DNA of 64,000 nucleotides from JAEUJM01 sp044221555 (GCA_044221555.1 JBGAOY010000008.1:124001-188000); one strand, 5' to 3'; counted from the stretch's first letter, positions 9,437-18,241 are shown. Notes: generated by a model from the sequence alone, not told the origin. Program-made: numbers and translations.

Positions 9437-9509
9437 CCGTCGCGGGTGAGGACGATCCCGGGGCGGTTCCCGACGGGGTCTCGGCCCACCAGACCTCGCC
9501 CCGCACCAC
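9437..9509 (-). pseudogene. MazF/PemK toxin N-terminal remnant (frameshifted)
   Basis: On the minus strand, translation from 9509 reads VVRGEVWWAETP, the typical N-terminus of MazF/PemK-family RNase toxins (RGEVWW motif). The frame then loses homology, but the adjacent frame continues it as VGNRPGIVLTRDGQG, matching the following R-P-x-V-L-x-x-D segment of the family. The gene therefore appears to carry a one-base frameshift and to be cut off at the stop of the enoyl-CoA hydratase gene. No antitoxin gene is recognisable upstream. The call rests on about 25 residues and is tentative. Confidence 0.45.
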
Positions 9510-9606
9510 GACGGCGTGGAGGACCAGTCGCGGGCGTCGTCGCCGACGGCGAACTCGACGATCGCCGAGGGTCCCCTCCGACCCACGGAGCGCACCGCAC
9601 ACATCC

Positions 9607-9840
9607 CTACACATCACGTCGACGGGAGACGACCGCCGCCGCGAGCACGGCCACCCACAACAGGAGGAGCCCCAGCCCGGGGCGCAGCGCCACCGTGCTG
9701 CTGTGGGCGTCGGCGGTGCGGTGGACGGCCCAGAACACCAGGGGGCCGATGCGGGCGGTGTCGGCGAGCGTGGCCACGACCACGAGGGCGGCGGTGGCGG
9801 CGACGGCGGCCAGCAGGATGCGTCGGGGGGAGCGGGTCAT
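9607..9840 (-). CDS. small membrane protein, last gene of peptidase/ABC module
   Basis: A 77-residue protein with two hydrophobic spans (about residues 8-27 and 52-71) and a basic C-terminus SRRRDV. The ATG overlaps the stop of the upstream permease gene (ATGA at 9837-9840), so translation is probably coupled. I do not recognise a family. By position it is the terminal gene of the minus-strand module running from 13.5 kb to 9.6 kb, and could be an immunity, chaperone or accessory subunit of the transporter; that is inference only. Confidence 0.6.
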   Translation of the reverse strand: MTRSPRRILLAAVAATAALVVVATLADTARIGPLVFWAVHRTADAHSSTVALRPGLGLLLLWVAVLAAAVVSRRRDV

Positions 9841-11381
9841 GCGGGCCTCCGGTGGGCGGTCTCGAGGGCGGTGGCGGCGGCGATGGCCGCGAGGGTGATC
9901 AGGAGCGCGGCCGGGACAGTGGCCCTCCCGCCGCCGGCGAGATCCGTCAACCGCTCGGTGAGCGCCAGCACGCCGGTGGACGCGGCGGCGTAGACCAGCA
10001 CCGCGCCGCCCTCGGCCGACCCGTTGCCCAGCTCCGGCGTCAGGAGGCAGGACACGAGGACACCGACCGCCACCAGCATCGGAAGTGCGGCGAGCCATCC
10101 CGTCCCTGCGGACGCGGGCAGCAGCACCGCGCTGCCGGCGAGCGCGGGCGCCGCCGCGATGGCGCACAACGACAAGGAGGCGCCGACGAGGGCGACCACG
10201 TGGGCACCGGGGCTGACCCCCAGCGCCGCCTCGACCGACCGCCGGCGATCGGACAGCCCGCGTGCCAACGCGGCGGGAGCGGCAGTGAGCTGCGCCCCCA
10301 GGAGCGCGACGATGTCCGGCGACAGCGCGCCGGGGAGGCGCCGCGCCAGCCAGCCGGCGGCGAGGGCCAGGGCGAGACCGAAGAACCCGGCCACCACCAG
10401 CGCCTCGAGCGCCCGAGGGTGACGCACCAGGCGCCGCGCCTGGACCCGTACGACGGGGAGAGGTCGACCAATGGCCAGCCGGCGGACCGAGACGCGGGCC
10501 CGCCCCACCTCGCCGGAGGGCGGCCGTAAACGAGCGGCGCCGGCCACGAGCGCCACGGTGAGGGCCAGGGCCTCCGTGACCACGACCGGCTGCGGGTCGA
10601 TCAGCGCCCACCACGCCAGCGGCCAGCCCAGCGGAGCGAGGACGGCCAGACCCGGTGCGACACCGAGCCGCTGCAGCAAGGGCAGGGGAACCACGACGCT
10701 GACCGCCACGGCAAGGCACCACCCGAGGTAGGCGGCGGTCAGTCGCAGTGACCCCCAGCCCGGTGCGACCAGCAGCCGGGCCGTCGACCGGTGGAGGATC
10801 ATGCCGATAGCCACGCCTGACACCGCGATCAGCGCCAGCAGGGTCATGGCGTGCGCCGGCCCTCGTCCCGTCGATGCCGTGGTGACCGTGACGGCCGGCG
10901 GGCCCGCCGCGGCCGCGGCGCCGACCGCGAGGGCCATTGAGGGCAGCGCCGCCGCCTGCCCGACCTGCCTGGACGACACGGGCAGCGTTCGCAAGAAGTG
11001 CAGCGACGGGGGCACCGTGGCGGCCTGTGCGGCCCAGATCCCGAAGGCCATCGCCAGCGCCCACAGACTCACCGTCACGCCGAGCAGCACCGACTCGCCG
11101 GGCCCGCTGGCGCCGACCACCCCGTCCGCGGCCGGCCCCGACCAGCGGTCGGCCACCTGCCACCCGACCGCGGCCAGTCCCCCGAGCAACGCGGCCCCGG
11201 TCACGACCAACCCGGTGTCCGCGACGCCCAGCGCCACCGCCCAGCGCCGCACCGTGAGCCGAGCCAGCACCCCTGCCGTCCCGACCCCGCCGAACTGGCT
11301 CCCGATCAGACCGCCATAGCGGTCCCATCGGGAGCCAGAACCGGGGGTTGGGCCCGAACGGTCGGTCATCGGTGCGGTCAC
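9837..11381 (-). CDS. ABC transporter permease-like membrane protein
   Basis: A 514-residue polytopic protein with roughly 12-14 hydrophobic spans and no soluble domain, placed directly after an ABC ATPase gene, which makes it the membrane component of that transporter. I chose GTG 11381, 20 bases after the ATPase stop and preceded by a G-rich stretch; ATG 11369 is an alternative that removes four residues. It resembles large ABC-2/DUF-type export permeases in general character, but no diagnostic motif is seen. Its stop overlaps the next gene. Confidence 0.75.
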   Translation of the reverse strand: MTAPMTDRSGPTPGSGSRWDRYGGLIGSQFGGVGTAGVLARLTVRRWAVALGVADTGLVVTGAALLGGLAAVGWQVADRWSGPAADGVVGASGPGESVLLGVTVSLWALAMAFGIWAAQAATVPPSLHFLRTLPVSSRQVGQAAALPSMALAVGAAAAAGPPAVTVTTASTGRGPAHAMTLLALIAVSGVAIGMILHRSTARLLVAPGWGSLRLTAAYLGWCLAVAVSVVVPLPLLQRLGVAPGLAVLAPLGWPLAWWALIDPQPVVVTEALALTVALVAGAARLRPPSGEVGRARVSVRRLAIGRPLPVVRVQARRLVRHPRALEALVVAGFFGLALALAAGWLARRLPGALSPDIVALLGAQLTAAPAALARGLSDRRRSVEAALGVSPGAHVVALVGASLSLCAIAAAPALAGSAVLLPASAGTGWLAALPMLVAVGVLVSCLLTPELGNGSAEGGAVLVYAAASTGVLALTERLTDLAGGGRATVPAALLITLAAIAAATALETAHRRPA

Positions 11382-11400
11382 GGCCGAGTCCGCCGCCGCC

Positions 11401-12159
11401 TCATCGCTGGAGCCCGGCGACCAATTGGTCGAACACCTCACCCACGGCGGCCACGGCCTCGACGTCGAGCACGTCACCGGGTGGGCCGCTCACCGCGACG
11501 GCACCCTCGGTCATGATCGACAGCACGTCGGCGAAGCGCAGCGCCCACATGAGGTCGTGCGAGGTCACCAGCACCGCGGTGCCGGCGAGCGAGGCCCGCT
11601 CGCTCAGGACCAGCCCGAGCTCGTACGAGGACAGCGGGTCGAGCCCGTTGGTGGGCTCGTCGAGCACCACCACCGGGGGATCGTGCAGGAGGGCCACCAC
11701 CAGCTGGGTCTTGCGGCGCATGCCGTGGCTGTACTCCCGCAGTGGTCGCGCCGGCGGATCGAGGTGCAAGCGCCCGGCGAGGCGCACCGCGCGGGTGGAC
11801 ATGGCGGCGGGGTCGCCTCCGACCCGGCCGTGCAGTCGGGCGCACAGGTCCCACAGCTCGGTGGCGGTCAGCTCGAGGGGCAGGTTGTGCTCGCCGTCGG
11901 GCGCGAACCCCAGGCGGCGGTATCGGGCGGCGTCGTCGGGGTCGGGCACCCGGCCCTCGACCTCGACGGTGCCCTCCGCCGGGGCCCGCAGCCCGCAGAC
12001 CAGGTCGAGCAGGGTGGTCTTGCCGGCGCCGTTGGGCCCCAGCACCACGTGGACGGTGCCGGCGTCGACGTCGAGGTCGACGGGGCCGAGGGCGAAGTCG
12101 GCGAAGGCGTGCGTGGCCCCGGCCAGGCGCACCAGGGGCGAGCGCCGTGGGGCGATCAC
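11401..12159 (-). CDS. ABC transporter ATP-binding protein
   Basis: A 252-residue nucleotide-binding subunit. Walker A is GPNGAGKTT (residues 41-49). The signature is a variant, YSHGMRRK, as is common in ABC-2-type exporters; Walker B and Glu are VVVLDEPTNGLDP, followed by the switch His in VTSHD. The start is a GTG overlapping the stop of the upstream peptidase gene (GTGA, 12156-12159). Together with the following permease it should form an exporter; gene context suggests the substrate is the small peptide encoded at the head of the module. That substrate is inference. Confidence 0.92.
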   Translation of the reverse strand: MIAPRRSPLVRLAGATHAFADFALGPVDLDVDAGTVHVVLGPNGAGKTTLLDLVCGLRAPAEGTVEVEGRVPDPDDAARYRRLGFAPDGEHNLPLELTATELWDLCARLHGRVGGDPAAMSTRAVRLAGRLHLDPPARPLREYSHGMRRKTQLVVALLHDPPVVVLDEPTNGLDPLSSYELGLVLSERASLAGTAVLVTSHDLMWALRFADVLSIMTEGAVAVSGPPGDVLDVEAVAAVGEVFDQLVAGLQR

Positions 12160-13007
12160 CGCGCCGCCCGCAGTCTCGTCGCCCAGAGGTGACGGCCGTC
12201 GGCGAACCAGGGCAGCAGGCCGGCGAGGTGACCGCCCGCCAGCAGGAGGGTGAGCGGCAGGGCCAGTTCGTCCACCGGTGCGGGAAGCACCGTGACCAGT
12301 GGCCAGGTGACCGCCGCGGCCAGCGCGCCGCCGAGCGGACCGGCCAGTCCGACCCGACGACGCCGGGACGGGTCGTGCACGTCGTGGATCACCCCCACCT
12401 GGTTCGGGGCCGCCGCCACGTACCGGGCGCGGCCCCCCACCGCCCGCACCGCGCCGAGGTGGCTCACCTCGTGGGCGGCGACGGTGACCAGCGAGGCGAG
12501 CGTGAACGCGGCGGGGCCGAGCCCGGACGCCAGGGGCACGCCGGGGGAGAGCACGGCCACGGCGACGACGATGGCCAGCGAGGCCAGGAAACCGCACCAG
12601 GCGACGACGCGTCCCGAGTGCGCGGCGGCCCTGGCGCAGCCGGCGGGTGTGGCCGGGTAGCGGCGGCGGGCGACCGGGGCTGCGCCGCGCCCCGGCCGGC
12701 GGTCGAGCACCATGCCGAGCAGGCGATGCCGCCACGGCCGGCGCACGCGGGCGAGGCCCACCTCCTGGAGCTCGGTGACGAAGGCGCTCAGGTGCTCGAG
12801 CAGCAGCGCCGGATCGACGCCGTAGGCGCCGGCGTGCTCGGTGGTGAGGGGGCCCACTCGTTGGTGACCGTCGCAGCCCGCCAGCAGGGCGGCGGCGGTG
12901 GGGGTGAGCCGGTAGCGGTCGTGGGTGAGGTCGTCGAGCAGCCCGTCGTGGTCGAGCGTGCAGGTGTCGAGGACGACGCGATCGGACGCGTCGAGGAGAA
13001 CGGTCAT
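12156..13007 (-). CDS. PqqD-domain membrane metallopeptidase (M50-like)
   Basis: A 283-residue protein. Residues 25-88 match the PqqD/RiPP-recognition-element pattern (YRLTPTAAALLAGCDG, then a GVDPALL segment and a terminal helix). The rest is membrane-embedded with the zinc-peptidase motif HEVSH (residues 179-183) in a hydrophobic span, and a second M50-like segment LLPWFADGRHLW (264-275) that supplies the usual Asp-Gly. This is a PqqD-plus-site-2-protease-like fusion of the kind found in ribosomal peptide gene clusters. The start ATG has AGGAG 7 bases upstream. It probably binds and cleaves the small peptide encoded upstream. Confidence 0.82.
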   Translation of the reverse strand: MTVLLDASDRVVLDTCTLDHDGLLDDLTHDRYRLTPTAAALLAGCDGHQRVGPLTTEHAGAYGVDPALLLEHLSAFVTELQEVGLARVRRPWRHRLLGMVLDRRPGRGAAPVARRRYPATPAGCARAAAHSGRVVAWCGFLASLAIVVAVAVLSPGVPLASGLGPAAFTLASLVTVAAHEVSHLGAVRAVGGRARYVAAAPNQVGVIHDVHDPSRRRRVGLAGPLGGALAAAVTWPLVTVLPAPVDELALPLTLLLAGGHLAGLLPWFADGRHLWATRLRAAR

Positions 13008-13091
13008 GGGCGCTCCTGTGTTCGGGGGAGGGGTGAACCGGGCGTGCTCGGCTCCCGCTCGCTGCGCACCGCGTGACAACCGGTGCGGCGA

Positions 13092-13150
13092 GCGAGGGAC
13101 GAAGCGTTGCGGGCAACCCCGTCCCTCGTCGGCACGGCCGACGAGGGACG
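13092..13150 (-). promoter_or_regulatory. competing hairpins between small peptide gene and peptidase gene
   Basis: The arms 13121-13133 and 13137-13149 form a perfect 13-bp stem with a 3-base loop. A third copy of one arm (CGAGGGACG at 13093-13101) can pair with 13120-13128 instead, giving two mutually exclusive stems. Lying between a short putative precursor gene and its processing genes, this could be a partial terminator or mRNA-stabilising element that sets expression ratio, as is known for other peptide operons. There is no T-run. The function is inference. Confidence 0.5.
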
Positions 13151-13172
13151 AGGAGGCCTTGACGATGCGATG

Positions 13173-13236
13173 AGGCGTCAGCCGAAGAGCGTTCGAACAG
13201 GCGTCAGCCGAAGAGCGTTCGAACAGGCGTCAGCCG
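13173..13236. repeat. 26-bp tandem repeat, 2 copies plus a partial copy
   Basis: The unit AGGCGTCAGCCGAAGAGCGT plus TCGAAC occurs exactly at 13173-13198 and 13199-13224, with a third partial copy (first 12 bases) at 13225-13236 ending at the stop codon of the small peptide gene. Each full unit contains the palindrome GTTCGAAC. It lies in the 3' untranslated region of the small peptide gene on the minus strand. Confidence 0.9.
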
Positions 13237-13237
13237 G

Positions 13238-13510
13238 TCAGCGCCGGCAGCGGGCCTTGGCCGAGTACCAGCCGACGTCGCAGGACCGCACGCCGCCGTT
13301 GTGGCGGCACACGAACCAGCACCAGGCGGCGGTGCTGGTGAAGAACGCGAGGATCACCACGATGGTGGCCACGAAGGTGGCCACCGGCGACTCCTCGAGC
13401 CCTCGGTCGGGCGCGGAACCGGCCACGAAGGCGGGCCGCTCGTAGGTGGACGAGGCGTGGGTGGACGGGACGACGCGTGGTGGCGTCGCGGGTGGGCAGG
13501 TGGTGCGCAT
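13238..13510 (-). CDS. 90-residue single-span Cys-rich peptide, putative precursor
   Basis: The ATG at 13510 is preceded by a near-perfect Shine-Dalgarno AAGGAGG 7 bases upstream, which marks this as a translated gene. The product has a polar Pro/Ser/Thr-rich leader-like half (residues 1-42), one hydrophobic span (43-67) and a short basic tail. Four cysteines lie in the last 27 residues (C64, C68, C77, C88), together with several aromatic residues. I recognise no family. It is the first gene of the minus-strand peptidase/ABC module, so it is a candidate substrate of the PqqD-peptidase and exporter; alternatively it is just a small membrane protein. Confidence 0.65.
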   Translation of the reverse strand: MRTTCPPATPPRVVPSTHASSTYERPAFVAGSAPDRGLEESPVATFVATIVVILAFFTSTAAWCWFVCRHNGGVRSCDVGWYSAKARCRR

Positions 13511-13623
13511 GGGCACCCTCCTTGCAGCAGGTGTGTGCTGGGGGAGGCGTCGCCGAGTGTCGCGTGGAATACACTGAAATGCAATAGCGGCGAATTCCGG
13601 GGCCGCCGGCCGGTCGGCCCCCT

Positions 13624-13661
13624 TTGGCCCCATGTGAGCACTTTCACTACGCTCCCCCACC
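13624..13661 (+). promoter_or_regulatory. candidate promoter for leaderless nuoA transcript
   Basis: TTGGCC (13624-13629), an 18-base spacer and TACGCT (13648-13653) precede the GTG start of nuoA by 8 bases, and no Shine-Dalgarno sequence is present. This geometry fits transcription starting at the GTG itself. A second -10-like TACACT is at 13570-13575. Confidence 0.4.
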
Positions 13662-14027
13662 GTGTCGGACTACCTCCGCAGCTACCTCACCGTGGCGGTG
13701 TTCGCCGGGGCCGCCGTGGTGATGGTCGGCGCGATGCTCGGCGTCTCCAAGCTGCTCCACCCCACCCGCCCCCAGCCCTCGAAGTACGTCACGTACGAGA
13801 GCGGCGTCGACGCGGTGGGCACGGGATGGTCCCAGAGCCAGATCCGCTACTACGTGTTCGCCCTCCTCTTCGTCATGTTCGACGTCGAGGCCGTGTTCAT
13901 CTTCCCCTGGGCCACCCGGCTCGAGGCCTACGGCACCTTCGGCCTCGTCGAGATGCTCGTGTTCATCGTGATCCTGGCGCTGGGTCTGCTCTACGCCTGG
14001 CGAAAGGGAGTCCTCCGATGGGTCTAG
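13662..14027 (+). CDS. nuoA: NADH-quinone oxidoreductase subunit A (cluster 2)
   Basis: Membrane subunit A, 121 residues with three hydrophobic spans. The conserved loop segment KYVTYESGVDAVG (about residues 42-54) and the FDVEAVFIFPWA motif (about residues 75-86) identify the family. It is first in the second nuo operon; the GTG start lacks a ribosome binding site and may be leaderless. It overlaps nuoB by 10 bases. The gene is divergent from the small peptide gene at 13.5 kb. Confidence 0.96.
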   Translation: MSDYLRSYLTVAVFAGAAVVMVGAMLGVSKLLHPTRPQPSKYVTYESGVDAVGTGWSQSQIRYYVFALLFVMFDVEAVFIFPWATRLEAYGTFGLVEMLVFIVILALGLLYAWRKGVLRWV

Positions 14028-14532
14028 TGGAATCGGGGAAGCTGCCCAAGCCGCTCACCTACCTGCTCAACCTCAGCCGCACCTACTCGCTCTGGGTGTT
14101 CCAGTGGGGCCTGGCCTGCTGTGCCATCGAGATGGGCTCGGCCTTCGGGTCGCCCCGCTACGACGTGATGCGCCTCGGGGTCATCCCCTTCCCGGCCAGC
14201 CCCCGCCAGGCCGACCTGGTGGTCATCTCGGGCACGGTCACCGACAAGATGGCCCCGGCCATCAAGCGGCTCTACGAGCAGATGCCCGACCCCAAGTACG
14301 TCATCTCCATGGGCTCGTGCGCCAACTGCGGTGGCCCCTACTGGGACTCGTACTCGGTCACCAAGGGCGTCGACCAGATGATCCCCGTCGACGTGTTCGT
14401 GCCGGGTTGTCCCCCTCGCCCCGAGGCGCTGCTCGAAGGTGTGGTGCTGCTGCAGGAGCGCATCAAGCACGAGGACATGGCCGAGCGCTGGCGCGGTGAG
14501 CCCATCATCGTCGGTGGCGGCTCGGTGCCGAC

Positions 14533-14536
<4 letters not shown>
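14018..14536 (+). CDS. nuoB: NADH-quinone oxidoreductase subunit B, cluster N2 protein (cluster 2)
   Basis: Peripheral subunit that holds the terminal [4Fe-4S] cluster N2. The 172-residue product shows the tandem-cysteine ligand motif in ACCAIEMGSAFGSPRYD (about residues 33-49), the third ligand in SMGSCANCGGPY and the fourth in VFVPGCPPRPEALLEG. The start ATG 14018 has AAAGGGAG 8 bases upstream and lies inside the 3' end of nuoA. The stop overlaps nuoC (ATGA). Confidence 0.97.
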
Positions 14537-15357
<821 letters not shown>

Positions 15358-15410
15358 CGCTGCGCAGCGGAGCGGAGCAGCTTCGACGATGACACCCGGA
15401 TCCCGAAGGG

Positions 15411-15433
15411 GCACCGACGAAGTCGGTGCGAGG
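15411..15433 (+). promoter_or_regulatory. hairpin beside nuoD ribosome binding site
   Basis: A perfect 8-bp stem (GCACCGAC, loop GAA, GTCGGTGC at 15411-15429) is followed at once by GAGG (15430-15433) and then the nuoD ATG at 15439. It may tune translation of nuoD or be an RNA processing site in the 81-base nuoC-nuoD gap. Function is inference. Confidence 0.35.
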
Positions 15434-15438
15434 CAAGC

Positions 15439-16611
15439 ATGACGGCCATCACCGATCGTCAGCAGCTCGCCTACATCGCCGGCCAGGCCGCCGACGCCCG
15501 GGTGAACGTCGAGCTCGAGACCGAGGGCATGACCCTCAACATGGGCCCGCAGCACCCCGCCACCCACGGCACGCTGCGCATCGTCGCCAAGCTCGACGGC
15601 GAGCAGGTGGTCTCGTGCGAGCCGGTGATGGGCTACATGCACCGGGGCTACGAGAAGCTCACCGAGGTCCGCAGCTACCCGCAGGTCACCACGCTCATCA
15701 ACCGCATCGACTGGCTGGGCAGCTTCGCCAACGAGGTGCCGTTCATCCTCGCCGCGGAGAAGCTCATGGAGGTCGAGGCCCCACCCCGGGCCCAGTGGAT
15801 CCGCACGGTCCTCTTCGAGCTCAGCCGCATCGCCAACGTGATGCTGTTCCTCGGCGACATGGGTGTGCAGCTGGGCGCGCTCACCCCGGTGTTCTTCGCC
15901 TTCCGCGACCGCGAGCACGTGCTCAACCAGATCGAGTCGGTCACCGGCGGCCGGTTCCACCCCAACTTCGACCGCATCGGTGGCCTGAAGGACGATCTGC
16001 CCAAGGGCTGGATCGAGGACACCAAGGCCGTCATGGAGAAGGTCCGCACCTTCTGCGACGAGATGGAAGACCTGCTGCTCGGCAACGAGATCTTCGAGGC
16101 CCGCACCCGGGGCATCGGCGTCATCCCCGCCGACGTGGCCCTGTCGTACGGCATGTCGGGTGCCAACCTCCGGGCCAGTGGCGTGGACTGGGACCTGCGG
16201 CGCGACAATCCGGTGGGCCTGGCGTGGAACGAGGTCGACTGGAAGGTCTGGACCCACCCCGACGGCGACTCGTTCGCCCGCTACTGGGTGCGGCTCCAGG
16301 AGACCCGCGAGGCCGCCCACATCGTCGACCAGCTGCTCGAGGGCATCCCCGCCGGCCCGATCATGGCCAAGGTGCCGCGCATCATCAAGGTGCCCGCCGG
16401 CGAGGCCTACGTCGCCACCGAGAACCCGCTCGGCCAGATGGGCTACTACGTGGTCAGCAAGGGCGACCTGGTGCCGTTCCGGGTGAAGATCCGCTCGGCG
16501 TCGTTCAACAACATCTCGATCGTGCCCTGGGTGATGAAGGGTGTCTACGTCCCCGACGTCATCACCATCCTGGCCAGCCTGTACTTCATCCTGGGGGACA
16601 TCGACCGATGA
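15439..16611 (+). CDS. nuoD: NADH-quinone oxidoreductase subunit D (cluster 2)
   Basis: The 49-kDa-type subunit that lines the quinone-binding site. The 390-residue product has the N-terminal MGPQHPATHGTLR motif (about residues 35-47), the GYMHRGYEKL segment, the GMSGANLRASGV motif near residue 238, and the C-terminal SASFNNISIVPWVMKGVYVPD followed by a D-I-D-R end (GDIDR). The arginine methylated in mitochondrial NDUFS2 lies in the comparable N-terminal region, which is of interest because a NDUFAF7-like methyltransferase gene closes this locus. GAGG lies 5 bases upstream of the ATG. Confidence 0.97.
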   Translation: MTAITDRQQLAYIAGQAADARVNVELETEGMTLNMGPQHPATHGTLRIVAKLDGEQVVSCEPVMGYMHRGYEKLTEVRSYPQVTTLINRIDWLGSFANEVPFILAAEKLMEVEAPPRAQWIRTVLFELSRIANVMLFLGDMGVQLGALTPVFFAFRDREHVLNQIESVTGGRFHPNFDRIGGLKDDLPKGWIEDTKAVMEKVRTFCDEMEDLLLGNEIFEARTRGIGVIPADVALSYGMSGANLRASGVDWDLRRDNPVGLAWNEVDWKVWTHPDGDSFARYWVRLQETREAAHIVDQLLEGIPAGPIMAKVPRIIKVPAGEAYVATENPLGQMGYYVVSKGDLVPFRVKIRSASFNNISIVPWVMKGVYVPDVITILASLYFILGDIDR

Positions 16612-16646
16612 GCGCTCCGCGACGAACGGTGGACTTCATCCTGGGG
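16583..16646 (+). repeat. 14-bp direct repeat around the nuoD stop
   Basis: ACTTCATCCTGGGG occurs at 16583-16596 inside the end of nuoD and again at 16633-16646 in the nuoD-nuoH gap, 50 bases apart. It looks like a small partial duplication of the nuoD 3' end. No function is proposed. Confidence 0.7.
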
Positions 16647-16675
16647 ACCCGCCCCCGAAGGACAGCGAACCGGTG

Positions 16676-17710
16676 ATGCACTCCCTCCTCGCCATCGATC
16701 TGGCGTACTGGCAGGTCACCACCATCAAGGTGGTCATCGTCCTGTCGTTCATCCCGCTGTCGGCGCTGATCCTCGGCTACGTGTTCCTGCTGAAGATGAT
16801 GAGCCACATGCAGAGCCGCCTCGGTCCCATGGAGGCGGGCCCCCACGGCGTGCTGCAGCTCGTGGCCGACGGGGTGAAGTTCATCCAGAAGGAAGACATC
16901 TTCCCCGACAAGGCCGATCGCCTGGTCTTCGCCATCGCCCCGCTGGTGGTGGTGCTGTCCACCTTCCTGCTCTTCGTGGTGGTGCCCGCCGGCCCCGACC
17001 TCTACGTCGAGAACCTCGACGTCGGCATCTTCTTCGCGCTGGCGGTCTCGTCGCTCTCGGTCATCGGCATCTTGATGGCCGGCTGGGCCTCGGCCAACAA
17101 GTACTCGCTCATGGGTGGCCTGCGGGCCGCCGGCCAGCTGATCGCCTACGAGCTGCCGCTGGTGCTCGCGGTGGTCGGCGTGGTGATCCAGGCCGGCACG
17201 CTGAGCCTGCAGGGCATCGTGGCGGCCCAGGCCAACGGGTCGATCTTCGGGTTCGACTTCCTCGGCAACCCCTTCATCCTCACCCAGTTCGTCGGCTTCG
17301 CGGTGTTCCTCATCGCGGTGCAGGCCGAGCTCACCCAGACCCCGTTCGACATGCCGGTGGCCGAGTCCGAGATCGTCGGCGGCTACCAGGTGGAGTACAC
17401 CGGGTTCCGCTTCCTGTTCTTCTTCATCGGCGAGTTCGGCACCGCGTTCGCCTTCGCCGCCATCGCCGCCACCATGTTCCTCGGCGGTTGGTGGCTGCCG
17501 GGCATGGACCTCGACAGCAACGCCCTCAACGTGATCGGCCCCATCGTGCTGTTCGCCAAGGTGATGCTGGTGTCGTTCTTCATCTTCTGGTTCCGGTTCA
17601 CCTTCCCCCGGTTCCGTGAGGACCAGCTGCAGAAGTTCGCGTGGACGGTGCTCATCCCCATCTCGCTGCTGAACATCGCCGCGACGGGCGTGCTGAAGGT
17701 GGTGTTCTAG
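16676..17710 (+). CDS. nuoH: NADH-quinone oxidoreductase subunit H (cluster 2)
   Basis: Second copy of membrane subunit H, 344 residues, the usual length (the cluster 1 copy is 396). The motifs are MMSHMQSRLGPMEAGPHGVL near residue 40, the acidic loop QAELTQTPFDMPVAESEIVGGY near residue 220 and FWFRFTFPRFREDQLQKFAW. The typical PPFD is replaced by TPFD, and the RIGPNR motif by RLGPMEAG, differences typical of the non-NADH type of complex I. A GTG at 16673 is an alternative start with better spacing to AAGGA (16658-16662). The stop overlaps nuoI. Confidence 0.95.
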   Translation: MHSLLAIDLAYWQVTTIKVVIVLSFIPLSALILGYVFLLKMMSHMQSRLGPMEAGPHGVLQLVADGVKFIQKEDIFPDKADRLVFAIAPLVVVLSTFLLFVVVPAGPDLYVENLDVGIFFALAVSSLSVIGILMAGWASANKYSLMGGLRAAGQLIAYELPLVLAVVGVVIQAGTLSLQGIVAAQANGSIFGFDFLGNPFILTQFVGFAVFLIAVQAELTQTPFDMPVAESEIVGGYQVEYTGFRFLFFFIGEFGTAFAFAAIAATMFLGGWWLPGMDLDSNALNVIGPIVLFAKVMLVSFFIFWFRFTFPRFREDQLQKFAWTVLIPISLLNIAATGVLKVVF

Positions 17711-18198
17711 TGCCTCAGGTTCCCGGCCTGGTCAAGGGCCTCGGCGTCACCCTGCGCACGATGCTGAAGCCGGCGGTCACCGTGCAGTACCCCCACGAGA
17801 AGGAGGCGCCCACCCCTCGGGCCCGCGGCGTCATCGCCCTCAAGGAGGACAACTGCACGGTCTGCATGCTGTGCGCCCGTGAGTGCCCCGACTGGTGCAT
17901 CTACATCGAGGGCCACAAGTACCTGGCCCCGCCGCGGCGCGAGGGCGGCAGCCCCCGCCAGAAGAACGCGCTCGACCGCTTCGACATCGACTACTCGCTG
18001 TGCATGTACTGCGGCATCTGCGTCGAGGTGTGCCCCTTCGACGCCTTGTTCTGGAGCCCCGAGTACGAGTACTCCGAGTTCCGCCTCGCCGACCTGCTGC
18101 ACGACAAGGAGCGCCTCGGCGAGTGGATGCTGACCGTGCCGGACCACGAGGCCTACGAGGCAGGGTCCGAGCAGAAAGTGAAGAAGATCCCGCGATGA
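17710..18198 (+). CDS. nuoI: NADH-quinone oxidoreductase subunit I, two [4Fe-4S] ferredoxin (cluster 2)
   Basis: Second subunit I, 162 residues. The GTG start overlaps the nuoH stop (TAGTG). Ferredoxin motifs CTVCMLCARECPDWC (about residues 46-60) and CMYCGICVEVCPFDA (about residues 98-112) are intact. It lacks the long His-rich C-terminal tail of the cluster 1 copy. As the peripheral arm genes nuoE, F and G are absent from this operon, this ferredoxin is a natural entry point for electrons from another donor; that is inference. Confidence 0.96.
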   Translation: MPQVPGLVKGLGVTLRTMLKPAVTVQYPHEKEAPTPRARGVIALKEDNCTVCMLCARECPDWCIYIEGHKYLAPPRREGGSPRQKNALDRFDIDYSLCMYCGICVEVCPFDALFWSPEYEYSEFRLADLLHDKERLGEWMLTVPDHEAYEAGSEQKVKKIPR

Positions 18199-18241
18199 CC
18201 CCGGACACCCCGGTGCGCCCGGACACGATGAGGGGAGCCCG

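Noticed and set aside
13173..13224. GTTCGAAC as an SOS (LexA) box
   Set aside because: The actinobacterial box is GAAC-N4-GTTC; here the order is reversed, forming only an 8-base palindrome inside the repeat.
13173..13236. Possible small CRISPR array
   Set aside because: The 26-bp units are directly adjacent with no spacers and no cas genes are present.
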